64,000 bases of DNA from Glycomyces sp. TRM65418 (GTDB taxonomy: Bacteria > Actinomycetota > Actinomycetes > Mycobacteriales > Micromonosporaceae), in assembly GCF_019710475.1 (NCBI RefSeq), contig NZ_JAJFAX010000001.1:1-64000 (forward strand), written 5' to 3'. Position 1 is the stretch's first letter, and every line of letters begins with the position of its first letter. Below are positions 33,717-42,803 of the stretch, in pieces. The notes below the pieces were generated by a model. It was not told where the DNA came from. It searched no databases and was given only the letters and a program-made list of their open reading frames with translations. The position numbers and the translations under genes were made by a program.

Positions 33717-33739
33717 CGTTGTCCTGTCCCCGGACAACG
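33717..33739. promoter_or_regulatory. 8-bp inverted repeat in the divergent promoter region
   Basis: CGTTGTCC (33717-33724) and GGACAACG (33732-33739) are exact reverse complements around a 7-nt spacer. This could be an operator for the divergent LacI regulator. Confidence 0.45.
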
Positions 33740-33885
33740 GCGAAGATGGATACATATGAGCCATTGACCTGCGATTTAGCGATCTGCAGCGTCTCGGTCA
33801 TTTTCATGAATGTCCCATCGGATGCCGACGATGGACATGGCGCCAGAAGACGAGATAGCCTCCTATGAGACCTCGAGGAGGAACT

Positions 33886-34896
33886 ATGCCGGTTCAGCAG
33901 CGGGCGACGCTTGCGGACGTGGCGCGCCTGGCGGGGGTGAGCACGAAGACCGTGTCGCGCGTGTACGCCAATCGCGAGATGGTCGCGCCGGCGACGGTGG
34001 ATGCGGTGCTGGTCGCGGCGAAGCGCCTGCGGTTCCGGCCGAACTCGCTCGCCCGCGCGCTGCGGCGCGGCGGGTCGGCGAACGTCTTCGGCTTCGTCAT
34101 GGGCGAGCTGGGGAACCCGTTCTATTACGGCGTGGCCGCCGGCATCGAGGAGGAGCTGTCCCGGAGGGGCTACGCGCTCCTGGTCGCCACCACCGCCGAT
34201 TCGCCGGACGGCGAGGAACGCGTCGCCGACGCCCTCCTCGCACAGCGGATCGGGGCGCTGCTCATCATCCCCGTCGCCGAAGACCAGTCCTATATGGAAG
34301 GCGAGCGGCACCTCGGCACGCCGGTCATCGCGATCGACCGGCCGGCGCGCAACCTCGTGGCCGACTCGATCGTCCTCGCGAACCGCCAAGGCGTCTTCGA
34401 GGCCGTGAGCCGGCTGCTGGCGCTCGGCCACCGCCGCATCGGCTACGCGTGCAATCCGGCCTCGGTCTACACGCAGGCCGAGCGGGTGCGCGGCTACCGG
34501 GAGGCGATGGCCGCGCACGGCATCGCCGACACCGCCCGGTGGGAGCGCCTCGTCGACGACCCCGCGACCGCTCCCGAACGGATCGTGGCCGACCTCCTCG
34601 CCGCCGAGGACGCGCCGACGGCGCTGATCACCGGCAACAACCGCATGACCGTCGGTGCGCTGCGCGCCCTGGGCGACCTGGGGGTCCCCGACGGACCGGC
34701 CCTGATCGGCTTCGACGACTTCGACACCGCCGACGTGCTCGGCGTCAGCGTCATCGCCTATGACCCGGTCGACCTCGGCCGCAAGGCGGCACGGCTCGCC
34801 CTCGAGCGCATCGAGGACCCGACCGGCTTCACGAGGCAGATCGAACTGCCCACGAGAATCGTCGAACGAGGCTCAGGCGAACGCCCCGGTCCCTGA
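33886..34896 (+). CDS. LacI-family transcriptional repressor of the GH113/kinase importer operon
   Basis: A 336-aa regulator: HTH ATLADVARLAGVSTKTVSRVYAN, hinge FRPNSLARALRRG, ligand-binding domain with LLIIPVAEDQ, VIAIDRPAR and ALITGNNRMTVGALRAL. The ATG at 33886 is chosen because AGGAGG lies 5 nt upstream; the ATG at 33865 has no site. It is divergent from the importer operon, which it most likely represses in the absence of its sugar. Confidence 0.93.
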   Translation: MPVQQRATLADVARLAGVSTKTVSRVYANREMVAPATVDAVLVAAKRLRFRPNSLARALRRGGSANVFGFVMGELGNPFYYGVAAGIEEELSRRGYALLVATTADSPDGEERVADALLAQRIGALLIIPVAEDQSYMEGERHLGTPVIAIDRPARNLVADSIVLANRQGVFEAVSRLLALGHRRIGYACNPASVYTQAERVRGYREAMAAHGIADTARWERLVDDPATAPERIVADLLAAEDAPTALITGNNRMTVGALRALGDLGVPDGPALIGFDDFDTADVLGVSVIAYDPVDLGRKAARLALERIEDPTGFTRQIELPTRIVERGSGERPGP

Positions 34897-35031
34897 CCGG
34901 CCTCGCGCAGGGCGCTCACCGAACCGACGGCCTTCGGCGAGGCGATTCGCCGGTCCCTCTCGTGACCGGCCTCCGCGGATGCCGTTCAGGGCTTGGTGTC
35001 GCCGGTCCCCGGGCGGGTACCCGAAGCCGTC

Positions 35032-35463
35032 ATGAACGCCGACCTGCTGCATTCGACCGGCGTGTTCGCGTATGCGATCGCGCTCGCGCCGGCGGTCGCG
35101 CACGCCGCCGAGATGCCGAGGAAACTGCCGATGTCCGAAGAGGACTACTTTGCCGTCCAACGCCTGTACAAGGGGTGGGCACTGTTCGGGATCGCTGAGG
35201 CGGCGGCACTCGTGGCGGCGGCCCTGCTCGCGGTCGATCAAATCGGTACCGCCCGGTTCATGCCCGCGCTCTTCGCGGTGCTGGCGTCCATTGCGGCGCT
35301 CGCGGTCTTCTTCACGTTCGTCCTCCCGGCGAATACGGCCACACGGGACTGGACCGTGTCGACGGAGCACTGGGAGCGGCAGCGCCGGCGCTGGGAGTAC
35401 GGCCATGCGGCGCGTGGCGCGGTCCTGCTGGCCGGACTGGTCTTCCTCCTGTTCGCGCGATAG
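35032..35463 (+). CDS. small membrane protein, DUF1772-like
   Basis: A 143-aa protein with four predicted helices. Resemblance to DUF1772 is suggested by the length, the helix spacing and the conserved-looking stretch TRDWTV...WERQRRRWEYGHAARG between helices 3 and 4. The Shine-Dalgarno before the ATG is weak; a GTG at 34993 would add 13 residues and cannot be excluded. Function is unknown. It is convergent with the MerR gene. Confidence 0.65.
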   Translation: MNADLLHSTGVFAYAIALAPAVAHAAEMPRKLPMSEEDYFAVQRLYKGWALFGIAEAAALVAAALLAVDQIGTARFMPALFAVLASIAALAVFFTFVLPANTATRDWTVSTEHWERQRRRWEYGHAARGAVLLAGLVFLLFAR

Positions 35464-35515
35464 GAACGGGTGGCGGCGCACGCCGGTCGTCGCCGAGCCG
35501 GCCAGTCCGGTTCGG

Positions 35516-35899
35516 TCACGCCTCCTGAGGCTCCGGCGCTCTCGTCCGCCGCACCGTGTCGATGTAGCGAGCGATGGCGTCGCGGCTGCGCGTCAGTGTC
35601 TCGATCCGTTCGGACATGCTGTCGCGCTCCCGCTCCAGGAGGCCGAGCGTCTCCGGCGTCGCCCCCAGCACGTGGATGGCCCCGGGCTGCTTCAGGCACG
35701 GGAGGACCTGCTTGACCACCCGCGTCGGCATCCCGGCGTCGAGCAGCCCCCGGATCTGGAGCGCTCGGTCCACGCTCTGCTCGTCGTACTCCCGGTAGCC
35801 GTTCGGCGAGCGGGCGGGGATGAGCATCCCGGTCTCCTCGTAGTAGCGCAGCATCCGGCGGGGGATGCCGGTCCGCTCCGACAGCACTCCGATTCGCAT
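35516..35899 (-). CDS. MerR-family transcriptional regulator
   Basis: A 127-aa regulator: winged HTH (MRIGVLSERTGIPRRMLRYYEETGMLIPAR), a second HTH with GYREYDEQSVDRALQI, and a C-terminal dimerisation coiled coil (about 80-118). No metal-binding cysteine cluster is present (one Cys only), so it is a drug- or stress-responsive type rather than a metal sensor. AGGTGG precedes the ATG at 35899. It is divergent from the MFS exporter, with the operator palindrome at 35932 between them. Confidence 0.9.
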   Translation of the reverse strand: MRIGVLSERTGIPRRMLRYYEETGMLIPARSPNGYREYDEQSVDRALQIRGLLDAGMPTRVVKQVLPCLKQPGAIHVLGATPETLGLLERERDSMSERIETLTRSRDAIARYIDTVRRTRAPEPQEA

Positions 35900-35931
35900 A
35901 TGCGCCACCTCACTCGACCAGGACTTGACCT

Positions 35932-35945
35932 TCACATCAATGTGA
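35932..35945. promoter_or_regulatory. MerR operator palindrome
   Basis: TCACAT-CA-ATGTGA, a 14-bp interrupted palindrome, follows a TTGACC (35925-35930) in the 65-bp gap between the divergent MerR and MFS genes, the usual place for a MerR site. Confidence 0.6.
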
Positions 35946-35964
35946 CGGTTGGAAGGTACTGGAT

Positions 35965-37191
35965 ATGACGACAACGCATACCGATCGCATTCCCGATCCG
36001 GCGCAGTCACCGGAACGGGAGCGCCTCCCGGTCCTGCCGCTGCTGGCCCTGACCACGGCCGCGTTCATGGGGATCCTCACCGAAGCGCTGCCGGCCGGCG
36101 TCCTCCCCGAGATGGCCGCGAGCCTCTCGGTGAGCGAGTCGGCGGCCGGGCAGACCCTCACGGTCTACGCCATCGCCACCGGCCTCTCGGCCATCCCGGT
36201 CGTGGCGGGCACGGCGTCCTGGCCGCGGCGGCGGCTGCTGCTCACCGCCGTCCTGACGTTCGCGGTCGCGAACCTCGTCACCGCCATCTCGGACTCCTAC
36301 CCGCTGACCATGGCGTTCCGGCTCTTCGCCGGCGTGGCGGCGGCGGTCGTATGGGCCGGGCTCGTCGGCTACGCCCGCCGACTCGCTCCGCCGCGCCTCC
36401 AGGGACGAGCGATCGCGATGACGATGGCGGGCGTGCCGCTGGCCCTGTCGCTCGGCATTCCCTTGGGGACCTTCCTCGGCGACCTCTTCGGGTGGCGCCT
36501 GACCTTCGGCCTGGCCGCACTGATCTCGGCGCTCCTGATGGTCTGGGTCCGCCTCTCGGTACCCGAGTTCCCGGGGCGGCCGCGGGGCGAGCGCGAGCCG
36601 ATCCTCGCGGCGCTCAGGCTCCCCGGCGTCACCGCGGTGCTGTTCACCGTGGCCGCATACGTGCTGGCCCACAACATCCTCTACACCTATATCGCCGCGT
36701 TCCTCGACGCGAACGGCATGGACGCCCAGCGGGACGTGGTGCTGCTGGTCTTCGGCATCGCGTCGGTGGTGAGCATCTTCGTGACGGGAGCGCTGGTGGA
36801 TCAGCGGCTGCGGCTCCTCACGATCGCCGGTTCGGGCCTGTTCCTGGTCGCGGCGGGGATGCTCACCGTGCTCGCGGGCGAGCCGTTCACGCTGTACCTC
36901 GCGATCATCCTGTGGGGCCTGGGCTGGGGCGGCGCGACCACGCTGCTCCAGACGGCCGTCACGGACGCCGGCGGCGAACGGGGGCAGGCGCTCCTGGTGA
37001 CCACCTGGAACTCGTCCATGGCCGGCGGCGGCGCGGTCGGCGGCCTCATGCTGAGCATGTTCGGCCCGCAGTCCTTCCCGTGGGGCGCGGTCCTGCTCAT
37101 GATCCCGGCGGTGGTGGTCGTCATCGGCGCCCGTACGCACGCGTTCCCCGCCGAGCGCCCCGGCCTGGAGGGTCCCGTTTATACACAATAG
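35965..37191 (+). CDS. MFS transporter (drug/sugar efflux, DHA1-like)
   Basis: A 408-aa major facilitator with 12 predicted helices. The first helix carries TEALPAGVLPEMAASL, typical of the AraJ/DHA1 efflux group, and the loop 2-3 region reads GTASWPRRRLLL. GGAAGG lies 8 nt before the ATG. The divergent MerR regulator suggests inducible efflux. The substrate is unknown. Confidence 0.88.
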   Translation: MTTTHTDRIPDPAQSPERERLPVLPLLALTTAAFMGILTEALPAGVLPEMAASLSVSESAAGQTLTVYAIATGLSAIPVVAGTASWPRRRLLLTAVLTFAVANLVTAISDSYPLTMAFRLFAGVAAAVVWAGLVGYARRLAPPRLQGRAIAMTMAGVPLALSLGIPLGTFLGDLFGWRLTFGLAALISALLMVWVRLSVPEFPGRPRGEREPILAALRLPGVTAVLFTVAAYVLAHNILYTYIAAFLDANGMDAQRDVVLLVFGIASVVSIFVTGALVDQRLRLLTIAGSGLFLVAAGMLTVLAGEPFTLYLAIILWGLGWGGATTLLQTAVTDAGGERGQALLVTTWNSSMAGGGAVGGLMLSMFGPQSFPWGAVLLMIPAVVVVIGARTHAFPAERPGLEGPVYTQ

Positions 37192-37200
37192 ACATTGAGT

Positions 37201-37248
37201 GCACCGGGTCCGAGTCGCTGCTCCTCCACCGCCGCGCGGACCCGGTGC
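37201..37248 (+). terminator. hairpin after the MFS gene
   Basis: GCACCGGGTCCG (37201-37212) pairs exactly with CGGACCCGGTGC (37237-37248) across a 24-nt loop, 9 nt after the MFS stop. The remaining gap to 37405 contains an AT-rich stretch (37313-37347), probably the promoter of the next gene. Confidence 0.6.
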
Positions 37249-37405
37249 CGCTGGACTCGTCCAGGGCGGCCGTGCCCGCGAGACCGAGGGGTGGCGCCGT
37301 GAGGCGCCGCGCTTATCATTAATACATTAAATTTAAGCTCTCAAGAATAAGTGGCGGCCGGCCCGAGGGCGCGGCCGCCGCAGCCCCCGACCCTGAAGGA
37401 ACAGC

Positions 37406-39541
37406 GTGAACACCGACACCTGGACGGTCCTCCGACGCGAGGGCGTCGCCCTGGTCATCGCCCACCGGGACTCCGGCCTGCCGGCCGTGCTCCACTGGGG
37501 ACGCGACCTCGGTCCGCTCGAGGCCGGCGACCTCGACGCGCTCGACCGGGCCGCCAGCCGCCAGACGAGGGGCGGCACCCTCGACGCCGCGTGGCGACTG
37601 CCCCTCGTGCCGCAGGAGTCGGACGGCTGGTCGGGTCGGCCGGGCCTCCTCGCCACCCGCGACGGCCGACCGCTCTTCCCCCGCTGGGAGACCGCGGTGG
37701 AACAGGACGGCGAGGCGCGGATCCGCATCGAGGCGACCGACAGGAGCGCGGGCCTCACCCTGCGCACCCGACTCGAGATCGGCGCGGGCGGACTCGTCCT
37801 GCTCGAGCATGAGCTGCGCAACGACGGCCCCGCCACGGTCGACGTGGACTGGCTGGAGGCGACCCTCCCGGTGCCCAAGGCGGCCGACCACCTGACCGCG
37901 TTCTCCGGCCGCTGGACGCGCGAGAAGTCGCCGCTCACGACCCCGATGCCGCGCGGGGCCACCGTCCGCGAGTCGCGGCGGGGCCGCGGCGGCCACGACG
38001 CGCCCTGGGTCACCCTCGCCTCCGTCGGCGCGCCGCGCAACCGCGGCGGCGAGGTTTGGGCGGTGCACCTGGGCTGGAGCGCCGACGTCCGCCACCGCAC
38101 CGACCGCGTCACCGAGCACCTCACCCTGCTGGGCGCCGGAGAGCTGACCCGCCCGGGCGAGATCAGGCTCGCGCCCGGCGGGTCCTACCGGACGCCCACC
38201 GCGTACTTCTCCTGGTCCGCAACGGGACTCGACGGCGTCGCCGACCGGTTCCACACCTGGATGCGCGCCCGCCCGCACCACCCGGACACCCCCCGACCGC
38301 TCGTGCTCAACACCTGGGAGGCGGTCTACTTCGACCACGACCCCGCCCGCCTGGAAGCGCTCGCCCGCAAGGCCGCGGACATCGGCGTGGAACGGTTCGT
38401 GCTCGACGACGGCTGGTTCCTCGGCCGGCGCGACGACACGGCCGGCCTGGGCGACTGGGAGGTCGACGCCGCGGTCTGGCCGGACGGCCTCGAACCGCTG
38501 GCCCGACTCGTCCACTCCCTGGGCATGCAGTTGGGCCTGTGGTTCGAGCCCGAGATGGCCAACCTCGACTCCGACCTCGCCCGCGCCCATCCGGACTGGC
38601 TGCTCGCGAACCCGGCGTCCGTGCCGGCGCCCGAGGGACTCTCCTTCCGCAGCCAGTACGTGCTCGACCTGGCGAACCCCGAGGCGTTCGAGCACGTCCG
38701 CCGACAGATGTCCGCACTGGTCGAACGGCTCGGCGTCGACTTCATCAAGTGGGACCACAACCGCGACCTCGTCGAACCGGTCCACGCGGGCGCGCCGGGG
38801 ACGCACGCGCAGACGCTCGCGGCCCACCGCCTGATCGAGCGGCTCAAAGCCGACCACCCGGGGCTGGAGATCGAGTCCTGCTCCTCCGGCGGCGCCCGCA
38901 CCGACCTCGGGATGCTCGAGCGGACCGATCGGGTGTGGGCCTCGGACTCCAACGACCCCGTCGAACGCCAGGACATCCAGCGCTGGACGGAGCTCGTGCT
39001 CCCGCCCGAGCTGATCGGCGCGCACGTCGGCCCCTCCCCCGCCCACTCCTCCGGGCGGTCCACGGCGCTCTTCTACCGCATCGCGACCTCCCTGCAGGGA
39101 TCGGCCGGATTCGAGTGGGACCTCCTCTCCTGCACGGACGAGGAGACCGACCGGATCAAGGCGTTCGCCGCCCTCTACAAGGAACTGCGGGGCCTGCTCC
39201 ACACCGGCACGGTGGTCCACCCCGAGGTCGCGGACCCGGCGCTGCGCGTCCGCGGCGTCGTGGCCCCCGACCGGTCGGCGGCAGTGTTCACCGTCGCCAC
39301 CGTGGGCTCGCCGGAGGAGGCGCTCGCCGAGCGGCTGCGGTTCGACGGCCTCGCCCCCGAACGGCGCTACGCCGTGCGCGTGCGCGACGAGATCGGTGCC
39401 GCGCAGTGGGGCTGGATCACGCCGGCGTGGCTGAGCGGGGAACCGGTGGTGCTCCCGGGCCGGGTGCTGGCCGAGGCGGGTCTGCAGCTGCCGACCCTGT
39501 GGCCGGCCCAGGCGTTCGTGCTGCACCTGACCGCCGCCTGA
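37406..39541 (+). CDS. alpha-galactosidase, GH36 (second copy)
   Basis: A 711-aa intracellular GH36 enzyme, clearly divergent from the copy at 19084. Nucleophile Asp450 lies in FIKWDHNRD and acid/base Asp514 in WASDSNDPVERQ. The loops GWFLGRRDDTAGLGDW and SCSSGGARTDLG are conserved. The GTG start at 37406 has GAAGGA 5 nt upstream. The ROK regulator gene follows after 95 bp on the same strand. Two different GH36 enzymes within 20 kb suggest distinct alpha-galactoside substrates or regulation. Confidence 0.92.
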   Translation: MNTDTWTVLRREGVALVIAHRDSGLPAVLHWGRDLGPLEAGDLDALDRAASRQTRGGTLDAAWRLPLVPQESDGWSGRPGLLATRDGRPLFPRWETAVEQDGEARIRIEATDRSAGLTLRTRLEIGAGGLVLLEHELRNDGPATVDVDWLEATLPVPKAADHLTAFSGRWTREKSPLTTPMPRGATVRESRRGRGGHDAPWVTLASVGAPRNRGGEVWAVHLGWSADVRHRTDRVTEHLTLLGAGELTRPGEIRLAPGGSYRTPTAYFSWSATGLDGVADRFHTWMRARPHHPDTPRPLVLNTWEAVYFDHDPARLEALARKAADIGVERFVLDDGWFLGRRDDTAGLGDWEVDAAVWPDGLEPLARLVHSLGMQLGLWFEPEMANLDSDLARAHPDWLLANPASVPAPEGLSFRSQYVLDLANPEAFEHVRRQMSALVERLGVDFIKWDHNRDLVEPVHAGAPGTHAQTLAAHRLIERLKADHPGLEIESCSSGGARTDLGMLERTDRVWASDSNDPVERQDIQRWTELVLPPELIGAHVGPSPAHSSGRSTALFYRIATSLQGSAGFEWDLLSCTDEETDRIKAFAALYKELRGLLHTGTVVHPEVADPALRVRGVVAPDRSAAVFTVATVGSPEEALAERLRFDGLAPERRYAVRVRDEIGAAQWGWITPAWLSGEPVVLPGRVLAEAGLQLPTLWPAQAFVLHLTAA

Positions 39542-39636
39542 CGCGACCGGGGCGGCGGAGCGACGGTTCTCGGCCGGGAAGCCGCCCCAGTAAGGTGAAC
39601 CGGCCGCTCGAGGGGACATCCAGTGAGGAGACCGCT

Positions 39637-40848
39637 GTGCGATCGTTCGGATCGGAGACGCGCGTGCCGACGCTGTCCGCGGTGCTCGACCTCATCCGGG
39701 AGCGGTCCGGGGTCAGCCGCGTCGAGCTGGCCGAGGCCACCGGCCTGACCCAGGCCACCATGACGCACGCCGTCCGCAAGCTCATCGCCCTCGGCTTCGT
39801 GCACGAGGTCGGAACCGCCGCCTCCGGCCGGGGCACCCCGCGGCGCCTCCTCGCGCTCCGGCCCGAGGCCTGCCGCATGATCGGCGTCCAGTTCGACCGG
39901 TTCGCGGCCGTGGGCGTGGTCGTCGACCTGGCCGGGCGCGTCATGGTGCAGCGCGCGTTCCCGGCCCCCGGCGAGCGCCCGCCGGACGAGGTCGTCCCGG
40001 AGTTCGCCGGGCACGTGCGGTCCATGCTGGAGTCCGCCGGCGTCGCCCCCTCCGAAGTGCTCGGCATCGGCCTCGCCACCTACGGGCCGCAGGACCGCGA
40101 CGAGGGCGTCCTGCTCACGCCGCAGCCGAGCCCCGAGTGGCGGGGGTACCCGCTCGCGGCGACGCTGTCCGAGGCGACGGGGCTGCCCGTGGCCGTCGAG
40201 AACGACGCCACCGCCGCGGGCATCGGGGTCCACACGCTGGGGAGCGCGTCGTCCAGCTTCGCCGTGGTCTTCATGTCGGGCGGCATCGGCTCCGGCCTCA
40301 TCCTCGACGGGTTCCCCTACCGCGGCGTCACGTCGAACGGGCTGGAGCTCGGGCACATCTCCGTCGACGCCGCGGGAGCGCGATGCTCCTGCGGCAACTG
40401 GGGCTGCCTCGACACCGTCGCCGGTCCCATGGCGGTCGTCGAGCAGGCGCGGCGCGACCGCGAACTGACCGCGCGGCTCGGACTCGGAGGGGACCGGCTC
40501 GCCGACTTCAAGGCCGTCGGGCGCGCGGCCGCCGCCGGAGACGCGGCCGCGGCCGCGCTCATCGAGTCCTCCATGCGGACGATGGGGGTGGCGACCGTGA
40601 CCTTGGTGAACCTGTTCGACGTCGGCAGGGTCGTGCTGGCGGGGAACGCCTTCACCGATGCCGGCGCGATCTACCGGGACGGCTTGCAGCAGATCCTGAA
40701 CGAGGCGGTGTTCATGCGCCACGTCCACAGCGTGCGGGTGGATCTCGCCGACGACGTCTCCCGTGCCGCGGCCGTGGGCGCCGCCATCGTGGTGCTGCGC
40801 AACCTGCTCGAATCCCCGAACCTCGGCGACCGGGCGGCCGTCCGGTAG
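39637..40848 (+). CDS. ROK-family transcriptional regulator (NagC/XylR type)
   Basis: A 403-aa protein: N-terminal winged HTH (VLDLIRERSGVSRVELAEATGLTQATMTHAVRKL), then an ASKHA domain with VENDATAAGIG and the zinc-site signature CSCGNWGCLDT. This arrangement is a sugar-responsive repressor, not a kinase. The GTG at 39637 has GAGGAG 6 nt upstream; the open frame upstream is a shadow of the GH36 gene. It likely controls the adjacent alpha-galactosidase. Confidence 0.9.
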   Translation: MRSFGSETRVPTLSAVLDLIRERSGVSRVELAEATGLTQATMTHAVRKLIALGFVHEVGTAASGRGTPRRLLALRPEACRMIGVQFDRFAAVGVVVDLAGRVMVQRAFPAPGERPPDEVVPEFAGHVRSMLESAGVAPSEVLGIGLATYGPQDRDEGVLLTPQPSPEWRGYPLAATLSEATGLPVAVENDATAAGIGVHTLGSASSSFAVVFMSGGIGSGLILDGFPYRGVTSNGLELGHISVDAAGARCSCGNWGCLDTVAGPMAVVEQARRDRELTARLGLGGDRLADFKAVGRAAAAGDAAAAALIESSMRTMGVATVTLVNLFDVGRVVLAGNAFTDAGAIYRDGLQQILNEAVFMRHVHSVRVDLADDVSRAAAVGAAIVVLRNLLESPNLGDRAAVR

Positions 40849-40959
40849 CGCCGCGGTCCGGTGGGAGTCGATGCGGGCGGCGATGTGCGGGCATGAGGGA
40901 GGCGCGGCTCGCGGGTCCCCGGTCGCGGCGTCGGCGACGAGCCCTCGGAGAGCCGCTCG

Positions 40960-41649
40960 TTACGCCGCCGCGAACTCCCGCTGCCGCTTGGCGTCGCGCG
41001 TCATCGCCTTGGCCCATGAGGTCAGGACGACCATCATCACCAGGATCACGACGAACATGCAGCGTTCCACCAGCCCGATCGCCATGCCCGCGAACTTGTC
41101 GGTGCCGCTGCGGGTGGCGAAGACGACCACGAACGGGATCAGCGCCAGCGACTCGGCCGCCGCGAGCATGCCGACGGCGCGCGCGCGTCCATTCCAGAGC
41201 GGGTCGGCACGGTACCGACGCCACAGCACGACGGCCAGGAGGTACTGGCTGACGCACGTGACGATGGTGCACACCTGATGCAGGTTGCCCGACCAGGTGG
41301 CGGTCGCCCCCGCGGGGTCCTTGAGGAAGACGGTCAGGCCGAGCAGGCTCGCGCAGGAGACCGCGAAGAGGGCGGTCGTGGTCCGGTCGCGAAGCAGTCC
41401 GCTGCGCGCCATGACCATCCCGGCGAGCGCGGCCGCAGCGTTGGCGCTCAACAGGGCCAGCACGTAGGCCACGCCGATGCCGCTGTCCTGCAACGGATAC
41501 TCCGAGAGCAATTGGTATACCGGGTCGACGCCGCCCGACCGCGGCAGGAGGTGCAGGGCGACCAGCGTCGCGACACCGAACCCGCCCAGCGCTGCGGCCG
41601 CCTGCACCGTCCCGACCGTCCCGCCTCCCGGCAAACGCACGTTGTCCAT
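40960..41649 (-). CDS. DUF998-like membrane protein
   Basis: A 229-aa protein with about six predicted helices and short loops. The pattern (LLPRSGGVDPVYQLLSEYPLQDSGIG in the first loop, WSGNLHQVCTIVTC near helix 4) resembles DUF998 membrane proteins. The ATG at 41649 has only a weak GGGA upstream. Function is unknown. It is convergent with the ROK gene. Confidence 0.7.
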   Translation of the reverse strand: MDNVRLPGGGTVGTVQAAAALGGFGVATLVALHLLPRSGGVDPVYQLLSEYPLQDSGIGVAYVLALLSANAAAALAGMVMARSGLLRDRTTTALFAVSCASLLGLTVFLKDPAGATATWSGNLHQVCTIVTCVSQYLLAVVLWRRYRADPLWNGRARAVGMLAAAESLALIPFVVVFATRSGTDKFAGMAIGLVERCMFVVILVMMVVLTSWAKAMTRDAKRQREFAAA

Positions 41650-41917
41650 TTCCCAAACGGTATGCGGCCACCGCCGCGCCGCAAAGAGGCCACTGGGTGA
41701 ACATTCGGTGGGGCCTGCCCTCCCACCGCGAGCGTTCGCCCTGTTGCGCAAGACGGGCGCTTCCCCGAGCGAGCGAGGCGCATCCCGGCCGAGGCGGCGA
41801 GCGCAGTCATGAGCCCGCCGACGCTCTACGGCCGCAGCCGATCACGAGTCCCGTGCGGACGGCGTTCTGGCGGTACGGTGGAAGGCGACACCCGACGACC
41901 AGAGATCTGGACTCGCC

Positions 41918-42235
41918 ATGCTCGACCCCTTCACCGACGCCCCCATTCCGCCCCAGGGAGACCGACCCCCGGAGAACGGCATCGGCACGACCGCGCTCGT
42001 CTTCGGACTGATCGCGTTCGCGCTCCTGTGGGTGCCCATGCTCTACCTCTACACCTGGCCCGTCTGCCTGCTGGCCGTCATCTTCGGCGCCGTCGGCCTC
42101 CACCGGGCCCGCACCGGCCTCGCCACCAACCGCAGCACCGCGGCCGGCGGGTTCTTCAGCGGGCTCGGCTCGCTGATCGTCATGGCCCTGGCCACGATCA
42201 TCATCCTCTCGGACGGCCCGCTCCCGCTCCCCTGA
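41918..42235 (+). CDS. small two-helix membrane protein (DUF4190-like)
   Basis: A 105-aa protein: a proline-rich N-terminus (residues 1-20), a hydrophobic hairpin (TTALVFGLIAFALLWVPMLY and LLAVIFGAVGLHRA) and a third hydrophobic segment at the C-terminus. This resembles DUF4190 proteins. Function is unknown. Confidence 0.65.
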   Translation: MLDPFTDAPIPPQGDRPPENGIGTTALVFGLIAFALLWVPMLYLYTWPVCLLAVIFGAVGLHRARTGLATNRSTAAGGFFSGLGSLIVMALATIIILSDGPLPLP

Positions 42236-42426
42236 CGCGCCGCGCCACCACCCGGCCCTCGACCGACGCAACCGCGTCGACCACGCCAACACGGCGGCAT
42301 GCCGGCACTGCGCCCAGCGGTCCCGCCGGGCATACGCCGAGGCCGAAAGGTCGGCGACCGCTCCGTACGGCGTCGGCACCGTCCGGCGCCCCTGCGACGA
42401 GATCGACCGCACCGCCGCCACTGCGG

Positions 42427-42741
42427 TCAGCAGCAGCCGTCGAGGAAGGCTCGGAGACGGTCGAGCACAGCCCCGATCCGGTCCTTGTCCGCACGGTAGT
42501 ACACCGTCTTCGCCTCCCGGCGACTGACGAGCAGTCCCCCGTCCTTGAGCTGTGCGAGCTGCTGGGAGGCGGTGGACTGGCCGATCTGGAGCCGCTCGGC
42601 GACCTCGCCGACGCTCAACTCGGCGCCGCCCGCGAACTGGAGCATCACCTGCTGGCGGGCTTCGCTCGCCAGGGCCTTCAGGAACCGGCCCGTCGCCTCG
42701 TCGGGCAGGGGCGGATTCGGATCGGTCGATGCGGTCGCCAT
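42427..42741 (-). CDS. ArsR-family metalloregulator-like repressor
   Basis: A 104-aa winged-helix protein: FLKALASEARQQVMLQFAGG, recognition helix LQIGQSTASQQLAQLKDGGLL, wing SRREAKTVYYRAD, and a C-terminal CC pair (FLDGCC). The helix-3 ELCxC metal site of classical ArsR is absent; the terminal cysteines could bind As(III) or a metal. It is divergent from a flavoprotein monooxygenase and shares with it a 14-bp perfect operator repeat. Confidence 0.88.
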   Translation of the reverse strand: MATASTDPNPPLPDEATGRFLKALASEARQQVMLQFAGGAELSVGEVAERLQIGQSTASQQLAQLKDGGLLVSRREAKTVYYRADKDRIGAVLDRLRAFLDGCC

Positions 42742-42757
42742 GGGTCCAGCCTAACTT

Positions 42758-42795
42758 CATATCGTCATTTCATTAAATCGCGAAATGACGATATG
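42758..42795. promoter_or_regulatory. ArsR operator, 14-bp perfect inverted repeat
   Basis: CATATCGTCATTTC (42758-42771) and GAAATGACGATATG (42782-42795) are exact reverse complements around a 10-nt AT-rich spacer, filling the 62-bp gap between the divergent ArsR and flavoprotein starts. This must be the control site for both genes. Confidence 0.8.
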
Positions 42796-42803
42796 ATGCT
42801 GGC

